A stretch of DNA of 64,000 bases from Candidatus Saccharimonadota bacterium (GCA_002746885.1 PDRS01000006.1:186001-250000), one strand, 5' to 3'. Shown: positions 7,680 through 15,288, numbered from the stretch's first letter. The notes: generated from the letters alone by a model not told the origin. Translations and numbers: made by a program.

Positions 7680-8372
7680 ATGGATAAACGGTTTTTGGCT
7701 ATTTTGGGAGTGATTTTGTTAGCGTTTGGCGGCATTGTGATGGCAAATCATAAGTCGGCTGATACGTCCGGCAACACCAAGGGCGATACCCCCGCGCAAA
7801 CAACGAATCATCTCGCTGGTAAGCTCGACAGCGACGTCGTTCTCGTTGAGTACGGTGATTACCAATGTCCTGCATGTAAGTCCTTCTACCCCGTCACAAA
7901 ACAGGTCAAAGAAAAATATGCAGACCGCGTCCGATACCAATTCCGCAACCTGCCGCTTGTTTCACTGCATCCTAACGCCTTTGCTGGAGCACGTGCAGCA
8001 GAAGCGGCTGCCCTCCAGGATAAATTCTGGGAAATGCACGATCTTTTGTACGAAAACCAAGACCCGCGCGGTGCGAGCGGCTGGGTTGCGAGCAAAGACC
8101 CACTCAGTGATTATTTTGTGGGTTTTGCCAAGCAGCTAGGGCTCGACACGGCAAAGTTTAGGACAGATTTTGCTAGCGGCATCGTCAACAAACGCATCAA
8201 TGCCGACTTTGACTCTTTCAAGGAAACAGGCGAGCAGATGTCTACGCCAACTTTCTTCATCAACGGCAAACGCGTTGATGGCGTCCGGCTTGCTGGCAGC
8301 GACGGCAGACCGTCTGTCGAAAGTTTCAGTCGAGTTCTCGACGAAGCCCTCGCAAATGCAAAATCAGAATAA
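7680..8372 (+). CDS. DsbA-family thiol-disulfide protein, membrane-anchored
   Basis: The 230-aa protein has an N-terminal membrane anchor (residues 5-22) and then a thioredoxin fold with the redox motif CPAC at residues 63-66 (YGDYQCPACKSF). A TPTFFINGKRV segment supplies the cis-proline. This is the DsbA/BdbD-like group that oxidises or isomerises cysteines outside the membrane. Several secreted proteins in this window contain paired cysteines and could be clients. The ORF track starts at a TTG two codons earlier; the ATG at 7680 sits at good distance from GGAGG. Confidence 0.88.
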   Translation: MDKRFLAILGVILLAFGGIVMANHKSADTSGNTKGDTPAQTTNHLAGKLDSDVVLVEYGDYQCPACKSFYPVTKQVKEKYADRVRYQFRNLPLVSLHPNAFAGARAAEAAALQDKFWEMHDLLYENQDPRGASGWVASKDPLSDYFVGFAKQLGLDTAKFRTDFASGIVNKRINADFDSFKETGEQMSTPTFFINGKRVDGVRLAGSDGRPSVESFSRVLDEALANAKSE

Positions 8373-8862
8373 AAGGCAGCGACGTTTCACCGTCGCAACA
8401 CACCATGGTTACTGCGTGAGCCACGAACGTTGCATTCCGCCTGATACACTATCTCCAAGCAGAAAAGAATGTTGATTGCGACTCGCTAGGTACGCCGCCG
8501 AACAACAATCAACGAATGTAAGCAAACTATTTGGCGTCGATTAAGCTTAGTAGTGGATGTACTGCTGCCAGCCGGGCCGCTTGACTCGCACCCGCACCAG
8601 CGATGGCATATCGTACGCTAACTTTACAGGTATGGACATAATAACCTCCTGGTAGCCTACGTGCCTCGCACTCACAGCAAACTACGCTGTCTGTTTTTGT
8701 ATGTTTTGTAAATAATATTTTTGTATCTATTTGCACCTCGCCATGCAAAAGAACATGCCTTGATTGTATCAAGACGTTTGTGCTTTAGTCAAGGTCAATC
8801 GACTCTGGGTCAGTCGCGAGTGAGCTGCTGCCGCCTGGTCGTTAGTATCTTTTCTGCGTACC
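8373..8862. other. 490-bp region without a clear gene
   Basis: This is the longest gene-poor stretch outside the origin. It starts with a GC hairpin just after the dsbA-like stop (GCGACG/CGTCGC, loop TTTCAC), without a following T-run. Further on is an 8-bp inverted repeat GTTGATTG (8471-8478)/CAATCAAC (8506-8513) with a 27-bp spacer. A 30-codon minus-strand ORF with a strong ribosome site is listed separately. The 81-aa ORF of the track is rejected. No tRNA or known RNA family was recognised. Confidence 0.4.
8547..8639 (-). CDS. Possible 30-aa small protein with strong ribosome site
   Basis: A 30-codon ORF (MSIPVKLAYDMPSLVRVRVK start, aromatic-rich end) is preceded by AGGAGG at 7-nt spacing, one of the best Shine-Dalgarno matches in the window. 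It is basic, has no membrane segment and no family I recognise. The alternative is a chance ORF in an intergenic region. It is too short for the ORF track. Confidence 0.3.
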   Translation of the reverse strand: MSIPVKLAYDMPSLVRVRVKRPGWQQYIHY

Positions 8863-9456
8863 TCAAATGTATAGCCATTCTTGCTGCGCATATGCTTTGA
8901 CGCTTGCCAAAAGTCCCCGTACAGTGCGTTTTTCTCGCAGCGCTTTTCGGACCTGACTAGAGCTGACTTTTGGCGCGTAGCTTTGTACTATCCTGGCCGC
9001 TCGCGGCGCAACCGGCAAACCCATCACACTCCGCAAAACCGTTTCTTTTGTTTCATTATGGCGCTGTGCTATGCACAACTCTGTTTTCGGTAGCAGCGTT
9101 TTGACATGCGCCCACTGTGCCATGTGCGCCACAACGTCTGAACCGCACAAGAAAACCAACGTAGCGCCTGGGAACTGCCGCATTAGCCGGGGCAAAGTGT
9201 GCGCCACGGAAAACCGCTTGTCTTCGAGCTCTAGCACATGAAGCTGCGCGTGCGGTCGCACCGCCCGTCGAATCATCGTTGTCCTGTGTGCAAAATGCGT
9301 TACTCGACGTTTACCGCGAGGGATTCGTTCTGGCGCAAAATATACGCCGTCTAGCTGTGCTTTTTCGATAGCCTGCAAGGCAAACGAGATATGTCCGCTA
9401 TGTACCGGATCAAAAGTGCCGCTATATATGCCTATGCGCTGCGTACGCTTTGCCAT
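8863..9456 (-). CDS. nadD: NadD-like nicotinate-nucleotide adenylyltransferase
   Basis: The 197-aa nucleotidyltransferase carries the N-terminal ATP-binding GTFDPVHSGH (residues 13-22), an FLCGSDVVAHMAQW segment and a C-terminal SSSQVRKALRE that matches the ISSTxIR motif. Length and motifs fit NadD, which adenylates nicotinate mononucleotide in NAD synthesis. A related nucleotidyltransferase with another substrate cannot be excluded. It begins 17 bp after the unknown 528-aa gene and may be co-transcribed behind the cobalamin riboswitch. A weak TAAGAT box 6 nt before the ATG could also give a separate leaderless transcript. Confidence 0.75.
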   Translation of the reverse strand: MAKRTQRIGIYSGTFDPVHSGHISFALQAIEKAQLDGVYFAPERIPRGKRRVTHFAHRTTMIRRAVRPHAQLHVLELEDKRFSVAHTLPRLMRQFPGATLVFLCGSDVVAHMAQWAHVKTLLPKTELCIAQRHNETKETVLRSVMGLPVAPRAARIVQSYAPKVSSSQVRKALREKRTVRGLLASVKAYAQQEWLYI

Positions 9457-9473
9457 ACTTTTATCTTACACTG

Positions 9474-11060
9474 CTACGCAGCGAGTGTTAAATCACTGCG
9501 CCGAAGTTTTTTGGGGTTCTGAGCGGGTTGCTGCGGGATCTTTGCGTCTTTTGAGACAAGCTTCTTCAGCGCTTCTATTAGCAGCTCAGACCCAGAAACA
9601 GACTTTTTCTGGCCCTCCTGAGAGGCAGCTTGCGCTAACTCTGTTCCGCTGCAGCCAACGCTTCCCGGCTTGCATGGTTGATGTTTGCATGCGGTCAGCA
9701 ACTCCCCCCGCCTGCGTGTATTTTTATGCCCCTCGGTACAGTAAAAGGTGAGAGGGCCGTATTCATCTGAGTCGTCGCTTGGGTCTTTTTCTTCTCGCTC
9801 TCGCTCAATTTGCTCAACAGTTTTGAGTGTGCCGTCGTCGTTGTACGGCGAGTTCTCGTTACTGATCGACGCGCCGCTCGCGCATGAACCTGAACGAGCA
9901 TTTTTACGCGCACTGTTCATAGCACTTTGTACCTGCTGCATGTTCCCTCTTTCATAATGAAAACGTGCTTCGGCAAGATCCATGGCCGCTTTTGCGCCAA
10001 ACACCCGCGCATCAATAGAATGATCGATAAGCGCCCTGTCTAACATGTGCTTTTCGGCTATTTTGCTCAGCGCATTTGTTGCCTCAAGCGGAGTTTTCAG
10101 AACAGGCGAAAGCGACATCAGTTCAGCAACAACACGCTCCGCAGTAGGCTCAAGCGCCCTTTCTCGAGCACGGCACACTTCTAGGTATGCGGCATAATCT
10201 TGCCGAGGCTTGAGCTGGCCAAAGAATGTGCCGCCAGCCATATCATCCCAGAGTTTTACTAAGTCAACGATGCCATTTGGCATTGCGCTTTTCGGTATCA
10301 GCAACACGTGGCCGATCATTTCTGCATCGCTCAATCCGCTCCATTCTGCGCCAAAATGCGCAGCAAACTGAACAGCGACTTCGTAGTCGTGACGAGGCGC
10401 ATCGCTCGCTTCCACCCCCGCAACGAAAGCCGATTCAGTCGTAATCGCGCCCTGTTCTTCGGTCGTCGCCTGAAGGGAAAGCGACTTTGACTCGGGGAAG
10501 AAACCAGCTCGCCTGAGAGTTTCATCGTCCGCCTCGGGACACAACGACACGACTACAGCGTAATTTTCCTCAAGCAACCCTGCGCGCCGCAGGCTATCGA
10601 TATAGTACATATTTGTCACCTCAGCTATCGTGCGTTCGCGCAGGAGCGGATTTGCGTTTGCATATTTCAGCGTGTTGAACTGAACTTGTTCGCTCGTTTG
10701 GCCGTGTTGTGCAATCTGTTCGTCATCGACAGCCTGATATATCTTTGTGACATGACCCGCCTTGAACGTGCGCTCGACGATGTCTGTTTGAACATTTGCT
10801 TTGACCAGGGCTTCGTTACCTTCCTGTATTGCCTTGAGGAGCGTCGTTTCTGGCTCAGCCTGAGTCGTCACCTCCTGGCCCTGAAGAGCAAGTCCGCCAA
10901 CCGCACGAGCAAGCGCTTCGGCTTTCTCCGCTGCTTCGCGCCGGATAACCGAAAGAAGGGGCGTCAGATCGTTCGGACAACGCCCCTCAGCATCCCGCCA
11001 TGTCGCGCCTAACTCTGCTCGTGTAGCCTGTTCGTCGTGTTTTTCGACTATCGCAGCCAT
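9474..11060 (-). CDS. Unknown 528-aa protein under cobalamin riboswitch
   Basis: I do not recognise this protein. It is soluble by appearance: no signal peptide and no membrane segment. Most of it is helical and acidic, with a low-complexity linker (about residues 405-445). A Cys/His cluster near the end (YCTEGH, then TACKHQPC and a later C) looks like a zinc site. The ORF track starts 15 codons upstream, but that ATG lies in a leader hairpin. The ATG at 11060 follows the riboswitch platform directly, with GAGGG 8 nt before it. Because such riboswitches usually control cobalamin uptake, synthesis or B12-dependent/independent isozymes, a cobalamin link is plausible but inferred. nadD follows closely. 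Confidence 0.75.
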   Translation of the reverse strand: MAAIVEKHDEQATRAELGATWRDAEGRCPNDLTPLLSVIRREAAEKAEALARAVGGLALQGQEVTTQAEPETTLLKAIQEGNEALVKANVQTDIVERTFKAGHVTKIYQAVDDEQIAQHGQTSEQVQFNTLKYANANPLLRERTIAEVTNMYYIDSLRRAGLLEENYAVVVSLCPEADDETLRRAGFFPESKSLSLQATTEEQGAITTESAFVAGVEASDAPRHDYEVAVQFAAHFGAEWSGLSDAEMIGHVLLIPKSAMPNGIVDLVKLWDDMAGGTFFGQLKPRQDYAAYLEVCRARERALEPTAERVVAELMSLSPVLKTPLEATNALSKIAEKHMLDRALIDHSIDARVFGAKAAMDLAEARFHYERGNMQQVQSAMNSARKNARSGSCASGASISNENSPYNDDGTLKTVEQIEREREEKDPSDDSDEYGPLTFYCTEGHKNTRRRGELLTACKHQPCKPGSVGCSGTELAQAASQEGQKKSVSGSELLIEALKKLVSKDAKIPQQPAQNPKKLRRSDLTLAA

Positions 11061-11086
11061 AAAAAATACCCTCGGACTTCCGAAGG
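11061..11086 (-). terminator. Riboswitch terminator / ribosome-site sequestering hairpin
   Basis: CCTTCGG and CCGAGGG form a 7-bp stem with loop AAGT, followed by a U-rich run ending at the ATG. The stem contains the GAGGG ribosome site. TCGGAAG inside it can instead pair with the 3' strand of aptamer stem P1 (CTTCCGA), which gives a mutually exclusive off/on switch. Confidence 0.7.
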
Positions 11087-11119
11087 CAAAGAATAGCCAA
11101 ACCATTGGCTCGCTTCTGC

Positions 11120-11213
11120 TCGGAAGACTTTACGTCGTATCTGGCTTATGCGAAAGACTCCATCTCGCGCACTTACAGTTGCGGCACAGCCGAGGATTTA
11201 CACCCCGTTCCGA
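11120..11213 (-). ncRNA. Cobalamin riboswitch, compact
   Basis: The minus-strand leader contains the cobalamin core in order: GGGGTGTAAATCC, GGCTGTGCCGCAACTGTAA, a short hairpin arm, and AAGCCAGATACGACGT, which matches the B12 box. The ends TCGGAA and TTCCGA pair to close P1. The arm between the core and the B12 box is only about 25 nt, so the large peripheral domain of adenosylcobalamin-type (class I) switches is missing. This suggests the compact class II type, usually selective for aquo- or methylcobalamin. A hairpin AGCCAA/TTGGCT lies between aptamer and terminator. Confidence 0.85.
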
Positions 11214-11280
11214 CATTGTTTATTAAAACGGTTACTTTTAGAGTCTAGCACGAGCATCACTACGCTAGATATAGTAATTT

Positions 11281-11958
11281 TTACTTAAAGCGAACACTAG
11301 AGAGTATTTCGTAGAGCGTTGAATAGTCTGGGCCTATACTGTTGTCAACATAGACAATAAACAGCTTGTGCGTTCCCTGGGTTGGTGTTGCGACCTGCAA
11401 GAAATTGGGACCGTCTTTCGACACCGTGCCAACAACCGCCCGCGAAGTATTTGCGGCATCGCATAAAAAGTCTATGCCCTGCCATTTCGCTGGAATTGCG
11501 CTGTCATTAGGTCCTTTGCGGCTTGCGTCGGTGTATTTGACGCAGTTTTCGGAAACAGCGTCATACTGCAGAGCACTGCCGTCGGTCGACAAAGCAAGCG
11601 CTTTGTTAAAGCTGAGGTTCGTCGGAATCTTGTCTATAAAAAACTCAATTGTTTGCGCATCATCTGTTGGACTTTGAAATCGATAGGCGGGCGCTGTTGG
11701 CCCTGAGGGTGCAGACACTTCTTTCCAGCCCGCAAGCAGCTTCATTCGAAACAGCGGTTTTTCCACGGCAATTTTTTCAGCGCGCCTGCTAGCATACGCT
11801 TTGCTGAGCGACGGAGCATTCCGAATCTCCTGCTGGGGCGCGATTTGCAGGCGAGACAATCCAAAAACAGCTCCCGCAAAAAGGAGTACAGCCGCGATCT
11901 TCAGAGCACGGCGGCGGGCGCGGTGATGCCGGTGAGTGCGTCGGTCTACTTGGTACAT
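11281..11958 (-). CDS. Membrane-anchored protein of unknown function
   Basis: The 225-aa protein has a basic, His/Arg-rich N-terminus, one membrane segment (about residues 19-38) and an extracytoplasmic domain with a compact C-terminal part (KLFIVYVDNS, STLYEILSSVRFK) and two cysteines (ENCVKY, FLCDA). I do not recognise the family; the fold resembles small envelope proteins of the PsbP/Mog1 type only vaguely. The ORF track begins 42 codons earlier inside the LexA-like gene; the ATG at 11958 has AAGGA at good distance and starts 25 bp after that gene, so the two are probably one operon. Confidence 0.65.
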   Translation of the reverse strand: MYQVDRRTHRHHRARRRALKIAAVLLFAGAVFGLSRLQIAPQQEIRNAPSLSKAYASRRAEKIAVEKPLFRMKLLAGWKEVSAPSGPTAPAYRFQSPTDDAQTIEFFIDKIPTNLSFNKALALSTDGSALQYDAVSENCVKYTDASRKGPNDSAIPAKWQGIDFLCDAANTSRAVVGTVSKDGPNFLQVATPTQGTHKLFIVYVDNSIGPDYSTLYEILSSVRFK

Positions 11959-11983
11959 ACCGATTCCTTCTGATCTTACTATA

Positions 11984-12496
11984 TCATTTTGCTTGTGTTT
12001 TGCGTATCGCTGCGAGCCGAGCAGCAAAATGCTGCGAAACCGATTCAAGCCCGAGTACGCGCAGCGCAGCCAGCACAACCGCAATATCTTCGAGCTGGTT
12101 CGGGGTGGCTATCGCCTGGGTTTCAATGTCTTGGAATAGTTTTTCAACTTTTTCGGTGAGCCATTTTTCCTGCGCGGGCTTAATTTCATTCGTTAGTAAA
12201 GGCTTTTCGGCGAACATGGTCGGCGACACAACTTCGATCGATCGGGCGCTGTGGTCGCGCTTGATGAGGTGACCCCGCTTGATGAGATTACCCACATGCA
12301 ACGCCACAGTTGCTACCGATGTGTAGTTGAGTCCTGTCATGATTTCGCGGTAACTAGGGCTATACCCATGCTCGACAATAAACTGTTCTATAAATGCCAG
12401 CAGCTCCTTTTGTTTTTTCGTGGGTCGAACTCGTTTGCTGTTTTGTTCTTCGCCGCTACCCACAGAACCAGTGTTCGTTGTTTGCTTTTCGTTCAT
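11984..12496 (-). CDS. LexA-like DNA-binding protein without S24 protease domain
   Basis: Residues 25-90 (TKKQKELLAFIEQFIVEHGY, then SPSYREIMTGLNYTSVATVALHVGNLIKRGHL) match the LexA winged-helix domain. The remaining 80 residues are helical and contain no Ala-Gly cleavage site and no Ser-Lys dyad, so it cannot undergo RecA-stimulated self-cleavage like LexA. It is probably a regulator of another type; the target is unknown. It lies just upstream of the anchored protein at 11281. A TATTTT or TACAAT box within 10 nt of the ATG could serve a leaderless transcript. Confidence 0.7.
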   Translation of the reverse strand: MNEKQTTNTGSVGSGEEQNSKRVRPTKKQKELLAFIEQFIVEHGYSPSYREIMTGLNYTSVATVALHVGNLIKRGHLIKRDHSARSIEVVSPTMFAEKPLLTNEIKPAQEKWLTEKVEKLFQDIETQAIATPNQLEDIAVVLAALRVLGLESVSQHFAARLAAIRKTQAK

Positions 12497-12498
12497 GC

Positions 12499-12660
12499 TT
12501 ATTGTAAAATAGGTGACATGCGTTTAGCGCTCGGTGCTTTGTTTTTAAAGAAAAATACTTGACAGACTTTGTCAAGAGGTGTTATTATTGACTCATAACC
12601 ACGACTGGCTAGCCCTAAGGTTTCGACCGACCGGCGAGGCCAGTTTTCATTTTGTGACAT
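12499..12660 (-). CDS. Possible 53-aa protein coupled to the NYN gene
   Basis: An ORF starting at the ATG that overlaps the last codons of the NYN gene has AAAGGG about 7 nt upstream and ends 2 nt before the LexA-like ATG. The predicted protein (MSQNENWPRRSVETL start) has no recognisable domain. It passes through an inverted repeat and a possible plus-strand promoter, so this may be a chance ORF. It starts inside the 60-aa ORF of the track. Confidence 0.25.
   Translation of the reverse strand: MSQNENWPRRSVETLGLASRGYESIITPLDKVCQVFFFKNKAPSAKRMSPILQ
12558..12576. repeat. 7-bp inverted repeat upstream of the LexA-like gene
   Basis: CTTGACA and TGTCAAG flank a 5-bp spacer. Read on the minus strand it is followed by TATTTTT and could terminate the NYN transcript. 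Read on the plus strand its TTGACA serves as a -35, 18 bp from an extended -10 TGTTATTAT. It could also be an operator for the adjacent LexA-like regulator. Confidence 0.45.
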
Positions 12661-13219
12661 TGTGCTGCCCTTTAGGTACATATTCGAGCTTCTTGCGCAA
12701 ATCTTGATTATTGCCCAGCACCACTATTTGCGGCGCAAATTTTTTCAACAGACTTGAATATCGATGATTCGGCGCCAAAACCTTAAGTAATTTATTTTCA
12801 GCGTCCAGATACTCTAATAAGCAAAGGAAATCGCCATCGCCGCTTACAATCAGTGCTTTGTCATACTGTGAAAATGTTAAAGCAGAAGAATACAGAACCA
12901 GTTCGGCGTCGACATTACCTTTCGTGTTCTTCTGGCCATTTTCGTAGTACGGCATTGTCGGCTTGAGTACTACTATAAACCCCGCTTCCTGTAGGCGGCT
13001 ATACAGCATTTCGTTACCAGGCTTGCTTCCTATAAAGTAGTAGGCCTTCGCAACGTTATACTTATTTTTTAAGTAGAGGCGAAACTTTTTTTGGTCAAGC
13101 TTCCACCCCTCATAATCTACTTTTCCACTCTTAGGATTAACGATGTCTCGGCTAACGCCAATGTTCAGATTCTGGCCGTCAACAAATGCGTAGACGATTG
13201 GCTTTGAATCATCTTTCAT
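12647..13219 (-). CDS. NYN-domain ribonuclease-like protein
   Basis: The 190-aa protein has the NYN (PIN-like) pattern of acidic residues: FVDGQNLN near residue 13, KGNVDAELVLYS in the middle and IVSGDGDFLCLL after it. These aspartates form the metal centre of a ribonuclease in this family (LabA/DUF88 group). It ends with a short basic tail. It has its own leaderless-type promoter, and its 3' end overlaps a possible small ORF. The RNA target is unknown. Confidence 0.85.
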   Translation of the reverse strand: MKDDSKPIVYAFVDGQNLNIGVSRDIVNPKSGKVDYEGWKLDQKKFRLYLKNKYNVAKAYYFIGSKPGNEMLYSRLQEAGFIVVLKPTMPYYENGQKNTKGNVDAELVLYSSALTFSQYDKALIVSGDGDFLCLLEYLDAENKLLKVLAPNHRYSSLLKKFAPQIVVLGNNQDLRKKLEYVPKGQHNVTK

Positions 13220-13225
13220 GGCACT

Positions 13226-13234
13226 AGTATACCA
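13226..13234 (-). promoter_or_regulatory. Extended -10 promoter of the NYN gene, leaderless
   Basis: TGGTATACT on the minus strand ends 6 nt before the ATG at 13219, placing the predicted +1 at the start codon. No ribosome site is seen. Confidence 0.65.
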
Positions 13235-13239
13235 TTGCG

Positions 13240-13761
13240 CTACCTCGAAAACACCCAGTGCTTATACCAGAGCCATTTCCACGCTGTGAAGAAAAGACTG
13301 GAGGCCCAAAGGCCGATGAATGGCGTTACACCAAACCACCTAAGACCAGCAACAATGGCGTAGTCTATGGGAATGTTTATGAGGCTGAACGGAACAAATT
13401 TTTTCAGAATCGCTTTGTGGCCCTGCTGCCGCGCAGATGCGCTGAACGCTATATAGTGCTGTATAAGATAGTTAAGCGACCAGCCAACGAGGTCGGCGAT
13501 ACCTTTTGCAAGGAGCCAATGCCAGTGGAGAAAACCATAAAGCAGCACAAAAACAAGGTAGCCGCTCGCAAAAAACACGACCCCTCCGAGGTTAAAATAA
13601 GCAAATTGCACAAGCCCATTTGCAACACAGACTTTGTGTTCCGTTTGCTTTGCGGTGCGTCGTGCTTGGCGCTTTGGCGGTCTTTCCCCGCCCTGTAACG
13701 TTTCCTGTTTGGCTGCCACTGCCTCGGTAGTAGGCAGCCTTAAACGTATCCAGCGTTTCAA
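13240..13761 (-). CDS. GtrA-family membrane protein
   Basis: The 173-aa protein has four membrane segments in the C-terminal 120 residues (FAYFNLGGVVFFASGYLVF, LLAKGIADLVGWSLNYLIQ and two more) ending in WLWYKHWVF, the GtrA pattern. GtrA proteins are thought to move lipid-linked sugars across the membrane. The ORF track starts much earlier inside the upstream gene; I choose the TTG at 13761, which overlaps the upstream stop (TTGA) and has AAGGA 7-9 nt before it. Coupling to the O-antigen-ligase-like gene points to a shared role in glycan assembly. Confidence 0.8.
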   Translation of the reverse strand: MKRWIRLRLPTTEAVAAKQETLQGGERPPKRQARRTAKQTEHKVCVANGLVQFAYFNLGGVVFFASGYLVFVLLYGFLHWHWLLAKGIADLVGWSLNYLIQHYIAFSASARQQGHKAILKKFVPFSLINIPIDYAIVAGLRWFGVTPFIGLWASSLFFTAWKWLWYKHWVFSR

Positions 13762-15083
13762 GCCATTTCCTTCTTTTGCGAACCAGTTAGCGCAATCGCA
13801 GCTAAGCCCCACCACAGATAGGCAAGCGTGACATCTGCCCAGGCGTACGAAAGTAAGTTGACGAGTGTCAAACCAACAAGCGTCGCAAGCATTGTCCATG
13901 CAAGAACAGTTTTTTGCCTATATAGCAGCTTGCTCAAAACAAGACAAATGGCAATAAAAAGCCCCATACCAAGCCAGCCAATTTCTTGCCCAAGCCCGAG
14001 AAAATAGTTTTCGCTGTTGCGAGCAGGCACTGTGTCCTCCAGCATGGAGGCCGGCCCTGCAGTGCCAAGACCCCGACCAAGCGGCTCATTTACGACGTCG
14101 CCGAGTCCCTGCTGGAGAGCTGCGACACGACCCTCGTTTGAGGTTAGTTCGGCCGTAGAACGATCGTTAACATGGAAGATAGCGTTTTGGACGCCGTGGT
14201 TCGTTTGCAAGAAAAGTAGTAGTATTCCAAGGCTCGCAGCTACCGCAACCGCAGCAAGTAGATTTTCTCTAGCATTTCGCCACACCCCTTTTGTAACCGT
14301 CAGCCAGACGAGCCCGCTCATGATTAAGCCAAGCCACGCACTTCTCGAAAAACTGAGAAACAAAGCCGCCAACACCAGCACAGCAAATGCATATTTTCTC
14401 ACGCGAGAAAACGCTGCTATCCATACTAACCCAATACCAACAAGCAGATACGCGCCGAGAGGATTTGGTCCCCGTAGAAACGATTGAGCGCGAATGGTTT
14501 CGGTGTCCTGGTTTATCGTATGGGCAGGCGAGATGGTAATGCCTTTTTGATACCCAAAATGCCCGAGAAAGTCAGGCGGCAGTACAAAAAATTGCAGTAC
14601 GGCAAAAACCGACACAGCGGCGAGCGGGATCAGCGCTATTGGCTGCCAGTTGCGCCGAAGCCAATTACTGCGATAGCCCACCGCGCAAACCGCCGCAAAC
14701 CACACCACATGACGCGTGTTGAGCAGCAAACCATAGGCCGCCGCCTGAACGTCAAGCTGTTTTACCGCAACAGAAACCCCGTAATATACAAGGTTCACTA
14801 TAAGATACGCGGCCACAAGCCAAGCAAGTTTTTGTCCAGACAGCTGCTGCCACAACAACTTAAGACGCCCAGAGAACACCAACCAGAACAGCAGAATAAG
14901 TAGTGCAAACTCGGGTACGAGTCGTAACAAGGTGTAGTTTCCGCCGACTTTCGCTCCGGCTACGGCGAGAAACGCCTGAAACGGTACAAGCAATAAGACG
15001 GCAGCAACGATATAGTCTGGCAACTTGCCCGCTAATAATTTTCTAGGAAGACCTGTCGCTTTCCGTACAGTCTTTTCTCGCAT
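13758..15083 (-). CDS. O-antigen ligase / polymerase family membrane protein
   Basis: The 441-aa protein has about twelve membrane segments and a long extracytoplasmic loop in the second half, as in Wzy_C/WaaL proteins. SFSRSAWLGL and NYFLGLGQEIGWLG match conserved stretches of that family. It would join or polymerise lipid-linked glycans on the outer face of the membrane. Its stop overlaps the GtrA start, so the pair forms an operon. A TATACT box 7 nt before the ATG and no ribosome site suggest a leaderless message. Confidence 0.82.
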   Translation of the reverse strand: MREKTVRKATGLPRKLLAGKLPDYIVAAVLLLVPFQAFLAVAGAKVGGNYTLLRLVPEFALLILLFWLVFSGRLKLLWQQLSGQKLAWLVAAYLIVNLVYYGVSVAVKQLDVQAAAYGLLLNTRHVVWFAAVCAVGYRSNWLRRNWQPIALIPLAAVSVFAVLQFFVLPPDFLGHFGYQKGITISPAHTINQDTETIRAQSFLRGPNPLGAYLLVGIGLVWIAAFSRVRKYAFAVLVLAALFLSFSRSAWLGLIMSGLVWLTVTKGVWRNARENLLAAVAVAASLGILLLFLQTNHGVQNAIFHVNDRSTAELTSNEGRVAALQQGLGDVVNEPLGRGLGTAGPASMLEDTVPARNSENYFLGLGQEIGWLGMGLFIAICLVLSKLLYRQKTVLAWTMLATLVGLTLVNLLSYAWADVTLAYLWWGLAAIALTGSQKKEMA

Positions 15084-15090
15084 ACCTAGT

Positions 15091-15096
15091 AGTATA
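15091..15096 (-). promoter_or_regulatory. -10 box of the ligase-like gene, leaderless
   Basis: TATACT on the minus strand lies 7 nt before the ATG at 15083. No Shine-Dalgarno sequence is present. Confidence 0.6.
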
Positions 15097-15137
15097 GCCG
15101 ATACGGACTCGACCTGCGATCACTGCGTGCAAAGCCG

Positions 15138-15146
15138 TGTTATACT
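15138..15146 (+). promoter_or_regulatory. Extended -10 promoter of the metK riboswitch
   Basis: TGTTATACT places the predicted +1 near 15153, about 13 nt before the SAM aptamer. It uses the same extended -10 motif as the leaderless genes but here drives a long leader. Confidence 0.65.
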
Positions 15147-15165
15147 GAGCTCACTTAACAACTGA

Positions 15166-15278
15166 GATATCGAGAGTGCGGCGAGCGGACTAGCGTGATG
15201 ACCCGTCAGCAACCTACGGAATATTCCGCAAGGTGCTTCATCTAGCCCTATTACTAAATGTAATGGCGGAAAGATATG
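15166..15278 (+). ncRNA. SAM-I (S-box) riboswitch
   Basis: The leader shows S-box core segments in order: ATATCGAGAG, GCGGACTAGCGTGATGA, CAGCAACC, a short CGGA/TCCG hairpin (P3 tip), and AAGGTGCT. A P4 hairpin (GCC and ATTAC pairing with GTAAT and GGC) follows, then GGAAAGATAT, whose GATAT closes P1 with ATATC. Order and spacing match SAM-I from known Firmicutes examples. The gene downstream is metK, a classic target. The core differs from consensus in places, so a SAM-I/IV variant is possible. Confidence 0.88.
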
Positions 15279-15288
15279 TAGACGCATT

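Noticed and set aside
8527-8772. 81-aa minus-strand ORF of the track
   Set aside because: The reading frame has no ribosome site or -10 box near its start and no domain; a shorter ORF in another frame has a far better ribosome site.
11061-11105. Upstream ATG start of the 528-aa protein
   Set aside because: That ATG lies in the loop of a riboswitch-leader hairpin, and the added residues are encoded by the terminator; the ATG at 11060 directly follows the platform.
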